This document shows, in pieces, positions 12,354 through 24,415 of a stretch of DNA of 64,000 bases. Below the pieces are notes generated by a model. That model saw nothing but the letters and a program-made list of their open reading frames with translations. It was not told the origin of the DNA and did not search any database. The position numbers and the translations under genes are program-made. Location of the stretch: NCBI RefSeq assembly GCF_037975245.1, contig NC_092561.1, positions 13,949,001 to 14,013,000 of the forward strand. The letters run 5' to 3'. Origin of the DNA: Apostichopus japonicus. Lineage: Eukaryota; Echinodermata; Holothuroidea; Aspidochirotida; Stichopodidae. How positions within the stretch are numbered: the first letter of the stretch is position 1; every line of letters begins with the position of its first letter.

Positions 12354-12705
12354 GTTGTCAGGTTACCTCCAATGCACAGGACAAAGAGATTTGTGTTTTA
12401 ATGCCCGGTGATCTATTTGAAAAGACAAAATAAGATGATAATGGAAGACATCTCAAAACAGTTTCTGAAGTACATCTTTTATTAAAGTTTGTGGTCGTAA
12501 TTAAGAACTGTATTTAATATTCTTTGCTCTCTATACAAAAGGCTTCTCTTTTGGTTGTAATTGTAATGATCTTCTGCTGAGTATTATGCCCGTTTCCCTG
12601 TGTTCGCATTTGACCTATTTTATTAAACTTCAATTTTCCCATCGAGATGGAAAGATGTGTTACAAATATTTTGCATTTATAAAGAGAATGGCTTTAGAAA
12701 TATAA

Positions 12706-12790
12706 TCATCGAGTTAGCTCACTGATATAACTAAACATCTGATGAAGACATTCGGGGTTGATCTGACTGAATTTTAACACCATTAATTTC
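12706..12790 (-). CDS. Candidate terminal exon of an unknown upstream gene, copy A
   Basis: An acceptor TTGTAAACAG is followed by a 27-codon frame, KLMVLKFSQINPECLHQM and so on, ending in TGA. An AATAAA signal lies downstream at 12,619-12,624 (minus strand). The copy B equivalent (35,954-36,047) keeps the acceptor, the frame and the stop position despite a 12-nt net indel, and several differences are synonymous. I do not recognise the product. It lies upstream of the caspase start exon on the same strand, so it may be the 3' end of another gene or a lost caspase exon. Confidence 0.35.
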
Positions 12791-14450
12791 CTGTTTACAA
12801 CAAAATACCCTTCAATCAATTTTGACCAAGAATCATTTACATTTTTCGTGACAAACATAGTACTTTGCACCACACTTGACAACCGCAATCCCTTGTATCA
12901 GTTTTGATAAATTTTAGTCAAAATGGAGTGATTGGATAGGCTTACCAAATCGTTTACGTGTAAACTCCATATACTGACAAGAACTTCAACTTCTATTCCC
13001 TTAACCTTTTTTTTTACCTCTTTCCTTTCCCAATCATGACCATCAAAACGCGGCAATCGCACATTTCCATGTTACTATGACTAACTTCTTAGTCGAGATC
13101 AAGCAAGTAAATAACATACCCCAACTGGTTGAGCAATTTACCTACCAAATCACAGATTTTTCCACCCAGTAAAAATTATTTTAAGAAACCAGTGAATTGA
13201 GCTTGCCTATTTTCCACCCAGTACATTATTCTGCCTACTGCATCTCGATGATTCGACTGTCTTATTACACATCATTTTCACGTATAACTGAGGACAAAAC
13301 TGGCAAAATTTAATCGTGTGTAAAGGAAATATATCGTCTCTTATTGAAAAAAAAGTAAACTAAACGAACCCACTAAAGTGTGCAAATTTTAACGTATTAC
13401 AGTGAATATCATAATCCCATGTGTGTATTAAAATTCCGTGAACGCAAAAATTACTCATAAATCAGACGAATGAGATTTGACAGCTTCATAAATAGTACGA
13501 GCAGCTAGAACGCTTTCACATATGGTTTGTATTACCTGCAACGACAGCAAACATTTTGTTTTGAAGTCACAAGCAATTTTATGATTTAACGTATTGATTA
13601 AATTTTACAGGCAACGTAAACTTTCCTGATGCATCAAGTGCGAGTTAATTAATACGCGATTCTAAAATGAAGTCGTATCTTGTCGTTTCATGCTATAAGT
13701 AGACATATGGGTATACCCGAACATGGCCCTTTTGCGGTCTCGGCATTGCAAATTGGCGCAATTTAAAGACTCATTACCTAGTCGCGCAGGTCTTTGTCTT
13801 ACATTGGAACAACTTGACAGCCTTGCAGCCGTTATAGTGTCACCTGTAACAGATGTTTCCGTGTTACGAACACAAAGTTATTACTGATGCACGGTTGTGG
13901 GACATGAGCGGTAGTTGCTGAACCGGCTATGAATATCGGCTGCCAACAGACGTTTCGTAAGCGGGATGCCTGCTGAAACTGCGCCAAATATTTGCTCACA
14001 GAGTATTTAACCAGTGATAATGGTCGATATGAGATTTTTTCAAACTATTCATATAATTCAATCGGCAGATTTACCATTGCATTATATAAATTTGAATGTT
14101 CTACCCTGATACACAATTCGAGGTCTATTGTGAAGAATTTCCACGGGGAGGGGACAGTTTAGAAACGAAATTGATCAGACCGAGTATCGGAGTTGTATGC
14201 TAGGCTTTTGCTGGTAAGGCGGGTAGGGTGGGGAATGTACTGAAAGGGGATGAATGTCTAGTAGGAACGCCCCTGGAAACATCAGTTTAGATATTTATAA
14301 CAAATATAGAAATAAAAAGAGAACTAACACTTGTTCAGCTTCGGCTCTAAGAAAGGTAAGAGTTAACTTTGCTTGATGAGCTTGATAATTTACATTTTGG
14401 TCTCAAAGAATTCTGAGTGGAGAATATCAGTTCTGTCTCGGATGCCCAGC
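12791..14450. other. Intergenic DNA of copy A
   Basis: It aligns in part with 36,050-38,770. Short blocks near 13,540 (GTTGCAG then GTAAT on the minus strand) and 13,800-13,900 are conserved. The latter resembles 55,910-56,040. No gene is supported. Confidence 0.45.
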
Positions 14451-14457
14451 TGGCCCG

Positions 14458-14810
14458 ATGACCGAAATTCAGAACATTCTTCGTAATCACCTTATCTTGA
14501 TTATAGATGTGATTGAAAATGCACACCGCGTTGGACAACGGCGCTTAGATCAACCTCGTCGTATCATCAACAAACTTCTGCATCGTACACAACGGCAAGA
14601 CATAGTCACCTCGGCACTTCGATCCAGGTGTAAAATTACTTTCTTTATTACCGAATATTTAATATAAGGGACTTCATAACAAAAGGTCGGCTACGATTGG
14701 TGATGAATAAACCCTACCAAGATGGTAAGCGTCCCTTTTCGAAACGGCCAGCACTTTTTAAATGGCAAACTTTACATTGAACGAACAACGAGCGAACTAG
14801 TTGATACCCA
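14458..14810 (+). pseudogene. LINE ORF1-like remnant
   Basis: The frame reads IENAHRVGQRRLDQPRRIIN, then KLLHRTQRQDIV, typical of the RNA-binding part of LINE ORF1 proteins (an ..AHRVG..R..RPR.I..K.. signature). A further stretch, PFRNGQHFLNGKLYIERT, follows after frame disruptions. It is probably the 5' part of the decayed LINE continuing to 17.0 kb. Confidence 0.55.
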
Positions 14811-15539
14811 GACGCGATAGCCTAGCGCTACAAAAATTCTCTAGTTTCTTGTATATTCTGTGTGTATTGTTGTTTAATTGTATATTTGTATTTTTTTCAA
14901 TTTGTTAATTGTTATCTCTTCCTTCGAATGTCTTCTTCAAGCAACTAAGTCTCTGAAAAATCTAGGCTTAATGATCCATTGATAATTTAATTGACAACTG
15001 GATACATCCTGATCATATTTATGCTGGTAGTAGCTCGGCCTGCTCTTACTATGCTGCCTCCTCTATTCTCGATACATTAAACAGAGCAACTCGCCATTAT
15101 CCATCAAGCACATAAATGCTTGAAGCGTATGGCAAAACAACAATGATGTATTTCACCTAATTTCTGGTCCATAAGACTGTGCCTTTTCCGTTGCTATTAC
15201 TGAAACTGGATTCATAAAAGTACCCCTGTAAGTATGTTAAAAGTGTCAAACTATAAGTTTGTGCAAGCCAAATAAAGTAAAGAAGAGGCATCTCCGTCTT
15301 CAGTCAAATTCACTTCGAGGAAAGCAATAATTTAAGTAACCAGCCAAGCACGTTTGAGTCTTTATTTATTATTATTTTTTATCTATAGACCATCCGACAG
15401 TCATTTAGGGACATTTATTGATGACATATCAGCCTTGTGGATATTCTTAGCCGTATTGAAAAACCAATTGTACTTCTTTGTAATTCAATAATGATCACGA
15501 AAGTATTATTCTACTAGTAAGAGAGATACAAAATGAAAC

Positions 15540-17000
15540 CTGTCTTGTTAATTTAATATGATTTTGGGTGGTAGAAATGACTGAAACTATACCCCCTCAA
15601 AAAGAGTACCACACTCTGTGCTGCTAGGTTTCATTCCATCATTCACCAAGCCTACCAGATTTACTGATTCTAGCGCTACTTTAATTGATAACATTTTGTG
15701 AAATGATATTTCTTTTCTAACCATGTCAAGGATTCTTGTGTCAGATGTCAGTGATCTTTTTCCAATATTTTGTTCAGTAAGGACTCACTTGAAGCGTGCC
15801 CAAAATGATGGCTCATGTTACACGTTCAAAAGGAAACAGTTTTATTGAGGAGTTGACAAGATGCATCAGGCATCAGCTTTTTACCAATTTAGATGTGACT
15901 GATGCTTGCAGCAACTCCATCGATGTTATTAATACGTTATTTGATAGGAACGAAGAAAACATTTATAAACATTTTCTCCTAAATCGTCCTCTCAATAAAC
16001 TGAAATTTGCAAGTTATAAAAACAAACTACTTATATAATTCAACACTGTAGAAAGGCATATAATGCAAAATTGTTTGATGAAATTATACATCATCTGAAA
16101 GAAACTTGGAAGGTAAAACATGCAACCGTAGGGAGATTCAAAGAGTTTGGTAGAGATGATTTTAAAATTATCAAAGTTGGAGATGAAATCACCAATGGTA
16201 TTGATGATATATCACAGATGGTTTCCATACATTAGTATTGGCATTTTTTATAGATCTTTCCGAGGCATTCGACACTGTGGATCACATAATTTTGCTAAGT
16301 AAATTGTCAATTGTAGTCTACCCCAAGGCTCCATAGTTGGACCTCTGTTATTTCTTGTTGACGCAACTGATTTTTGTAACTACTCATCTGTACTCTCCTT
16401 TACCTTATTTGCAGACGACTCTGGTATCCTTATAAACATAACGACCTCGTATCCGGGCACGTAAAGTGAAATTTTGAGCTAAAAGGGTCTCATTATGGCT
16501 CAAAAACAATGAATTAACATTTAATATTTCTAAAATTAAGTTCATAACTTTTCCATTCTTTGCAACTTGGCACTATTGAGTTATTTTTTTGAGTGTAATA
16601 AAAAACAAGATTGTAATAAAATGAATAAGGCCAAATTCCCTGGCATTTATATTGACTCACCTAGAAACATCATATCGATATTCTCTGTTCTAAAATGTCA
16701 ATATCATTTAGTATATTGTATAAAATCAACTTTTTCGTCCCAATTAATATAATTAAATCCTTGTATTATTCACTTATTCATTCTAAACTATCATATTGTA
16801 ATATTATATGGGGAAACACCTACACCTCGTACTTGAAACGTTTATATATGTTACAAACAAAAAGCCATTCGTATTTCAACTAATTCTAATTATCGTGCAC
16901 CAATCCAATTTCTTCACACAAAGGATTCTTAATATATTTGCTATCTACAATTTACAAGTGGATATTTCCATGTTTAAGTATATAAAGGGGCTCTAAACGC
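15540..17000 (+). pseudogene. Decayed LINE (endonuclease and reverse transcriptase, jockey/CR1-like)
   Basis: Broken frames carry, in order: an endonuclease C-terminus (TKPTRFTDSSATLIDNI, VSDVSDLFPIFC) near 15,640-15,790; a connector (YKNKL then KLFDEIIHHLKETWKV) near 16,010-16,110; the RT block FIDLSEAFDTVDHIILLSKL near 16,240-16,300; LPQGSIVGPLLFLV near 16,320; the FADD catalytic box near 16,410; and the C-terminal IKSLYYSLIHSKLSYCNIIW block near 16,745. There are many stops and frameshifts. It is absent from the matching place in copy B. Confidence 0.75.
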
Positions 17001-17019
17001 TTAAGTTTTGATTCAAGCC

Positions 17020-17820
17020 AGTGCCATTTTTAAAACACTAATGGTGGGGATGGGTACACGTGTTAATAAACAGTTACTAAGATTTTTAAGATTATTCCCA
17101 ACTGGAGTAAGCAGAAAATGTATTACGAATGATTGTGGGCGAAACATGACAACACGGCCTACTCTTATGCGATCTGTATATAACCGTATGGTAGCCTATC
17201 GTTCAAACACCACGCTGTTCTACACACGGTAAACAACTTTTTCTCTATTGATTTTGTGCACAATGAGTGGGGAGGATGCTACAACGAAGTTGTAGAAGTT
17301 TCTTAGCCGTATACTACAACTAAATCTATCGGAACCTTTTTATAAAAATATTGTTAGCCAAAAAAATGTTTGCAACTTGTTGTTGAAGTCCTTGCAGATC
17401 GATTCAATGCACTCAATATTCTTTGACTTCGTCTATGTCGATGTAAGTGTAGAAACAAAAACCTTTTTAGTCTAATGCATACTTAATGTTTACAAACGTA
17501 ATTACATGTATACACCGGACACTATATATTTATACGATTAATTTCGTCCTGGCTGAAACTACTCATCGAAGAAAACATATCGAACTGCTGACGTAGATAA
17601 AATGCAGAAAAAGAAAAAGCTTGGGATATGTGGGATAAGCAGCAGTTACCCCAATACTTTGCTAAAAGACAAGAACGAAAGCTTAGCGATTCCTCTTGCT
17701 ATTTTGCGTTTTACTATGTGGGAACATTGTAGCGGGGGGGGGGGTTCTATGATTTTATACTTGGTCCCACTCCCCTCTCCGTATGCCGAGTCGATTCTTT
17801 ATGAAAGAAAACACAGTGTC
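17020..17820. repeat. Segment present in inverted orientation in copy B
   Basis: This block matches the reverse complement of about 39,020-39,680, although the sequence on both sides is otherwise in the same orientation in A and B. No coding family was recognised. Confidence 0.6.
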
Positions 17821-17859
17821 GCTACCAGATACCTTACATAAGAGTCGGCTCAAATGAGG

Positions 17860-18170
17860 CCAGAGCAGTACCCCTCCTTTATTGAAAACCTTCCTTCATC
17901 TCTGTCCCTTCCAAAAAAAAAAAGTTTAGGTCCTTTCCTAAGTAAGTCTTGGGAAATTTTGAATTCTCCTTGTCCAACTACAGTTCTTTCTCCTTCCCAT
18001 TCTCATGTACCCCCTGGCCCTCCCTACTGCCAACATCCACTAGAGAGTTCGTTGAACTTTACTATACAACCTTTAGGACGTTAAGTTCCGGATTTAACGT
18101 TCATCGTATTAAAGCTAAACTGACATCATGAACAAAAGCTCTGATGTTGCCAAATACATTCATAAATATG
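17860..18170. repeat. Single diverged unit of the ~525-bp repeat
   Basis: It matches part of the tandem repeat at 48,240-50,220 (shared tttctccttcccattctc, ccccctggccctcc and gttgccaaatacattca). So one unit predates or spread between the duplication copies. Confidence 0.55.
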
Positions 18171-18174
18171 TATC

Positions 18175-18245
18175 GAACCGACGCCGACCCGATTTTTTTT
18201 CGTAGCAGTCGCTTAGGGTCACAGTCGATGTTTGCACCTGCCTTT
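18175..18245. repeat. Partial foldback MITE, copy A
   Basis: It carries the same ccgacccgat, cgtagcagtcg and tttgcacctgcc elements as the foldback family at 39,790-40,502. Confidence 0.45.
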
Positions 18246-19090
18246 ACACTATAAGATATGTGAAACTGAGTTATCCGGATGTGTTCAGGGACGCGGAAGA
18301 GAGTTCACTCTGGGAAGGTTTTAGTTGGGAGGACGTCGAGGGGAAATGGGTCATTTGACCTTACATTGAGGGTAAAAATCACTAATTACTACAAAACATT
18401 TCGAAAAATGGATCAATAACGAAAATGAAAAACGGTAGCTTTTGTAACAAACATGAGTCACTACGTACTTATGACACTTCTGAGGTCTTCTACAAAACTA
18501 CATGCCACAGTCCACTTGGCTTACCCGCCCGGAATTGTTTCATTGCCGAATAACCTCCGGTCCCATAATGTCCGGATAATCCTGGTTTCAGTGGTTCTGT
18601 TTGGTAGACGTCACTAACCGCCTTCAGGATAGTGCACACTATTCATAGGCCTATACTTGATTGTAGGAGTGCGTCGATTTGCTAAGAAAGCCTGACACAA
18701 ACTAACTGCAAACATCAAAAATGAAATAATAATAGCATCATACCTACCTATCCAAACCTAGACGTCTTGATTGCCTTGCTATAAATTATAGAAAATTAAT
18801 ATATGATAAATGTTGTCATCTCTACGCGACTTTTTTGATTATATGTAGTTATTACTTCTTAAAATAAAATCCAACCATGTTTCTGTTGTTGTAATATCGA
18901 TACTTTAGCAAGTCGTGAAATATAGCAATGCATTTATGCTAGTAATTTACACGGAGCTATTAGCCTACATGGTTATAATCAATACTATGAGGAATGTAAA
19001 ATTAAGATTAATAACAAGGCTTTTCATCTTGAGAGTAAGGTCTATTTTATGTTTAATTTTTTATGCCTGCAGATATTGTGATACTTACTG
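18246..19090. other. Intergenic DNA of copy A
   Basis: It aligns with 40,503-41,280 in B, and its later part with 47,105-47,640 in C. No gene was seen. Confidence 0.5.
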
Positions 19091-20100
19091 GAATATATTC
19101 CGTCGAAGATGCAAAGAGTTTCAATTCACCTTAGGCTGATCTGTATAATGAATCCTATACATTTGGTTTCGATATCTAATAATGTCGTTCCTTGATTCTG
19201 CAACCGGGTTTTTCCATCTATCGATCACGGTGTATGAATCTTTATTACAAAACCAGCACTCGTTGATATTGTATCGAATTTTCTGATATGACGCATGAAC
19301 CGTTTTCAATAGACTTATTCATGGTTGTAGTATATTGAAGTAATAGATAAAAAATTTCGGTCATCAAATGTTTGCTTGCTACAACTTAAGGTGTTCGAAA
19401 ACTCCGTCCACGTAGGCCTATTCATGGTGGTACACAATAGTTTGACGACACGGTATTAAAGTCAATGAGGGAAAATACGTGGTTTGAATTTAGACAGGGC
19501 TTTTGTGACACCATATTGCCACATAGACGTTCTGATTACTGTGCAGTAAATTATAAAATGAAAATATGATCAAATTTGTCCATCTCAATGCGACTTTCTT
19601 GATAATTTGTAGTTTTTATTTTGTATAATAAAATTCAACCACGTTTTTGTTGTTGTAATAAACAATACTTTAGCAAGTCGTAAATTATAAAACCGATAGC
19701 AACACGGAGCTATTAGTATACATGGTTTTTATCAGTACTCTGAAGAATGTAAAAGAATACAACTAATAAAAACGCTTTTCATCTTGCGGCTAAGTAATTT
19801 TCTGTTGAATTTTTGGTGCTTCATGTATTGTGATACTTACTGGAATAGATTCCGTCAAAGATTCAAAGAGTTTCAATTCACCTTAGGCTGATCTGTATAA
19901 TGAATGTATTCAGTTGGCTTGGTAATCAAATAATGTCGTTCCTTGATGCTGCAACCGGGTATTTCAATCTATCAATCACGGTGTATGATTCTTTATTACA
20001 AAACAAGCACCCGTTGCTATGGTGTCGTATTTTCTGTTATGACGCATGAACCGTTTTTCGATAGGCCTATTCATGGTTGTAGTAATACCGCATCGATTGG
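19091..20100 (-). repeat. Two diverged tandem copies of an exon-like block
   Basis: Blocks near 19,091-19,320 and 19,845-20,065 are about 75-80% alike on the minus strand. Each ends in CCA|GTAAGTATC, a perfect splice donor. Related blocks lie at 41,275-41,500 and 48,015-48,080. A short frame before the donor reads GELKLFESLTESIP at 19.86 kb and GDMKLIASLTESIP in C, which looks coding, but upstream there are stops and in C the donor is lost. They are probably relict exons. Confidence 0.4.
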
Positions 20101-20209
20101 CTGATCAAGTAATAGTGTAGGGATAATTGCTACATGCCTTTCATTTTAATATTTAATAAAACGTCCTTGTTGGAAAAGGAGAGGGGGGTTTCGGACCACA
20201 AGAAAAATC

Positions 20210-20443
20210 CTACACTTCCATCACTTGAAGACAATGTAAAGAATCCTCGCTGGGCACTGCATTTGACAATTTGTCATGGACCAGCGAGATAATGTCGACT
20301 TTACCAATAACAGGTATGTAATTTGTGCACATACATTGATGTATGTTAACGCTTAATATAAATTCGTCTGTGGGTTCCACGGCAAAATTAAATATGATCT
20401 CTCCAAAATATGGATTTTTAATTAGCGTTATCTTTTGTATCAA
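20210..20443 (-). pseudogene. Duplicate of the C2-like terminal exon, copy A
   Basis: The minus-strand frame reads KITLIKNPYFGEIIFNFAVE, DEFILSVN, PVIGKVDIISLVHDK and EDSLHCLQVMEV before the stop. It matches the last exon at 50,457-50,731 almost along its length. The 5' part and the acceptor of that exon are not kept. The frame is open, so loss of function is inferred from missing upstream exons. Confidence 0.55.
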
Positions 20444-20459
20444 ACTGTGACCTCAAAAT

Positions 20460-21600
20460 TGTGCATAACAAAATGGCAAAGTGACCAAACTCAAGCAAAG
20501 GTCAAGTCTGGCCAAATAAGTGAGAAAAAAATCGGGGCTGACACACCTAAACCTAGATGGGTGTGTTAGGGAGGGATCCCCAGACCCTTTTACATAGGGG
20601 TCGGTTTCAATGACTTCAGTGCAGTCTCTATTCTGTTATAAACATCTTGTATTAACTCTGGCCCTTCTGCAGTCGGGGAAATTGAAACTAAGAGTTCAGT
20701 AAAAAAAAATTCATGCAAAAGAATGTTGAAGGTTATATTTACAATTTAGAGAGAGCTGCAATCGAATATAAATTTACAAGTTACCAACTATTACAATTTG
20801 GGAATTACAAACATTTAAACGTTATGAACTCGACAAACTTACACCTAATTATGAGGGCTTGTTTGACGCTTACAGTTGTTTACACTTTCATGATCATACG
20901 TATTCCTTGAATGAAAACGAAAAACAAATGATGGTTCCTCTCAACGAAATGAAATATATTTCACACGATAAAAAGTATGTTTTGATTTGCTTAAACCTTC
21001 ATCGTTTGTTGCGAATTACAGTTGGTTTTTAGAAAAGATTTTGAGTGTTTTGTGTGATATTCCAGTCCTTGTTTTTAATACGGTGTGTATAGATGAATTT
21101 GTCAACCACCTGTGGTGAACGTAAGTTTATGTTCGGGACCTGTCCTGTCACTGAATGGAGGCAGTGGCGCTTTTCTTGAACCTCGTGACTTTTTGCTCAA
21201 GACCTTACCTGACCAACGTAACTTTCCCGTCAAATTGCCTTGCGTTTACCCATTTGGGTCTGGGTAAAACCTCTCTGCCATCGGGCACCTAATCCAGCAG
21301 CAATGGCATTGATCGTCAGTGGTATTACACTGCAGTGGCGTGAACAGGATTTCGTAGGTGTGCAGGAAGAGGATTTGAATTTCATACGAGTAGGGGATGA
21401 CGTTTTGGAAAGTGCAAGAGGCGAAATTCGAGTTACATCTGAAACTGCTACAGCCTCCCGGCATCCTAGTAAAATTGAATTCCAGTTTTAAAAGTAACAG
21501 TTGCGGACTTTAACTTCTAAAAAAACTTAAACTTCTATAAATGTGTTAAAAGCATTTATTTAAATTAACAAGGTAACATTAGTAGAATGTTTCCAATCGG
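20460..21600. other. Non-coding DNA between copies A and B
   Basis: About 20,490-20,690 matches 1,940-2,130. The rest shows no gene; short open frames at 20.7 and 21.2 kb have no family signature. Confidence 0.45.
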
Positions 21601-21911
21601 ACTGAAAAGTATCATGTAAGTATCTCATCTTGTCAGCTTGTTGGTGCTTTATCGATCATCATGAAAACGGTTGCCATGAAAATGAATTCTGTGGAAATTT
21701 AAAGGTACTATGCGTTTCATATTTGTGATATAGGAATAGGTGGTGAGGTTCCATTTTGGGTTAAGAAACGAAACACATGTACGTCCGTATGTCTGGGTAG
21801 CGTGTAGATATTCCCCAGGACGAATAAGTGTAATTTGCATAACCGGGCGGGATGTATAGTTTGTTAGTACATGTCTTTTCGCTCAAAAAAGGACAAAAAG
21901 GCGTTGAAAGA

Positions 21912-22958
21912 GTTGCTCTTAACAGAACTCAGTTGGTGAAATTCAGCCATTCGTGCCTCTCCGATGTCATTCTTCCAAATACAGGGGCACCACAGGGAAC
22001 AGTTCTAGCAGGGTTCCTATTCACACCTTACACGTACGATGCCAGGTCATCAGAACAAGGGTACTCACTCATTAAGTTTGCTGACGATACTGTCATGATT
22101 GGCTTAGTCAAAGGTAATGGTGATGAAGCTTACTTACGTCAAATTCAGTCCTTTGTGAACTACTGTGATCTTAACTTCCTCCAATTAAATGTTGCTAAAA
22201 CCAAAGAAATGATTATTGATTTTCTTCGCAATTCTAATCCTCCACCCCCTGTTGTTGTCAAAGGAAGTGTAGTTGATCGTGTTACGTCATATAAGTATCT
22301 TGGGGTAGTGCTGAATGATCACTTGGCATGGGGAGATTATATTGACAGGCTGAATTCTAGGCTGACAGGCTGAATGAAAAGGCTGAATTCTAGATTGCAC
22401 TGCCTTCGTAAGATGTCGAACTTTGATGTTCGTCATGACATCCTTGAAATGTTCTATAATTGTACCATCAGCGGGGTTTGGCGTTATTGCTTGATTTGCT
22501 GGGGTGGGAATGTCAACAAACATGAAAAAGATCGTATTAACAGCATCATTAAGAAAGCGGAGATAGTAGTCGGGGAACACTTGCCTTCCATTGTCTCTGT
22601 TTACCACAGTCTTCTCGAGTCCAAACTGGACGCGGTATGGAAGGACCATACCCACCCCCTCTATGTGCTACTTCATAGTAGTCAGATGTCCAGAGGCAGT
22701 GGCAGGTTGAGCCTTCCGTGTCTCAAAACCAATAGATACAGAGATTCTTTTATACCCCGTGCAATTAAGCTTTTCAATTAGGTTTTGTTACGTTGACTTT
22801 CATATATATTGGCTTTTTCTTAATATTCTTACTGTCTTACTGTACAATATACACATCTATTTTTGTAACATTTTCATGAACGAGTGCCTGAATTTCCCTT
22901 TGGGATCAATAGAGTTTAAAAAAAAAGTTTTAATAAACTTACTTACTTACTTACTTAC
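21912..22958 (+). mobile_element. 5'-truncated LINE with (ACTT)n tail
   Basis: It encodes RT and C-terminal parts. These are a GAPQGTVL block, LIKFADDTVMIGLV with the FADD catalytic box, an NFLQLNVAKTKEM block, YKYLGVVLND, then after a small local duplication and stop near 22,370 a C-terminal domain ending SFIPRAIKLFN. The 3' end has gggatcaatagagttt then acttacttacttact, a microsatellite tail typical of LINEs such as CR1/L2/Rex. The flanks match the continuous sequence at 1,085-1,100 and 46,660-46,675, so the insertion is precisely bracketed. Not functional. Confidence 0.8.
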
Positions 22959-23039
22959 TCTTTAATGCACTGACAACGATTTACTGAGCTTTCGGAAGAT
23001 ATCAGTGGCGTGTTGTCAGCATCATCTTTCTTCGGAAAT

Positions 23040-24135
23040 TTGGTTGTTTTTTGCTCATTTTAGTGAAGACATCCTGTCACGTTTACTCTTTTATCAAGAT
23101 TTATTGTTTCTGTCATCGGATCTATTGTTTAAAACAGTTCGGATTTATTATTTGTAGTGATTTAGTCGTGTGCATTTTTCAAATTTCAACTTTTCTGACC
23201 TATCAGTCATATTTTAGCAGCCTATACGATAGCCTACCACTATTTTTTATAACTTATCTAGCCAACTCTATGAAATCAGATGATAATGATATCGATGCAG
23301 TTATCCTGCCATCGCAGTTAGTTGATCATGATTACAGCACTACAACCACTAATTCTTTTTTCACAGTAGACCAACAATACGCTGATGATATCTCTTGGGC
23401 ATCAACTGTTCAGCATATACTGCAAGACATCGAAAAACGAGTCTCTGACAAACTGGCAGTAAGAAATCTGAAAATCAATTGCACAAAAACTGAGAAATTT
23501 ACAATCACAAGAAAAGGAAATGACAGTTGGAAGAAATGTAAATATGTTGGAAGCTTGCTGGGGACCGAAGAAGACATTAACAGAAGAATTGGTATAACCA
23601 ACGGTGCTTTCAACACACTGTCAAGCATTTTTAAAAGCAAAAACATCAGCCGGAAAATTAAGCTTAGGATCTTTGAGACTTTATTAAAGAGTATTTTTTT
23701 TTGTACAATTGCGAACTGTGGGGCACAACGAAGGATCTTGATCGCAAAATTGACACTTTTCAAAGGAGACTACTTCGAAATATTCTCAACATTAGATGGA
23801 CCAATAATAATTGGTTATCAAATGATGAGCTCTACAACGAAACCAACCAAACACCTTGGTCATCGATAGTCGCACATAGAAGATTGAGATTTTTCGGTCA
23901 TGTAGCAAGACTCCAAGAGGACGCTCCAGCAAAGGTTGCTTTAAGAGAAGCACTGAGACATACTGCTAAACCAGTTGGAAGGCCCGTGACTACATTGCTT
24001 GGAAAAATAAAATCGCAATTCAAGGACATTAATATTAACAATTTCGAAGAAGCAATAAACCTTGCGCAAGATCGTGATACGTGGCGGAGGTTAATCACTG
24101 AGCATGTCGGATAGACGAGACTCAACTTACTACTA
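23040..24135 (+). mobile_element. Second LINE remnant with YADD box and (CTA)n tail
   Basis: The first frame (to about 23,720) contains QYADDISWAS, a catalytic YADD box, then KCKYVGSLLGTEEDINRR and FKSKNISRKIKLRIFETLL. A run of T near 23,690-23,700 marks a frameshift. The second frame continues CELWGTTKDLDRKIDTFQRR, HRRLRFFGHVARL, PVGRPVTTLLGKIKSQF and DRDTWRRLITEHVG with a stop at 24,112. A ctactactact tail follows. It sits beside the other LINE in copy B only. Confidence 0.75.
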
Positions 24136-24142
24136 CTACTAA

Positions 24143-24415
24143 TTTGAGTAGTGATATTGAGATTTTTCGGTCATGTAGCAAGACTCCAAAAGGACGCTCC
24201 AGCAAAGGTTGCTTTAAGAGAAGCATTGAGACATACGCTAAACCAGTAGGAAGGCCCGTGACTACTTTGCTTGGAAAAATAAAGTCGCAATATAAGGACG
24301 TTAATATTAACAATTTCGAGGAAGCAATAGACCTTGCGCGAGATCGTGATACGTGGCGGAGGTTAATCACTGAGCATGTCGGATAGACGAGACTCAACTT
24401 ACTACTACTACTACT
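24143..24415 (+). mobile_element. Short second copy of the same LINE 3' end
   Basis: It repeats the last ~240 bp of the element just upstream, including GRPVTTLLGKIKSQ, DRDTWRRLITEHVG and the (CTA)n tail, with about 95% identity and some small indels. It is either a second 5'-truncated insertion or a local duplication. Confidence 0.7.
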
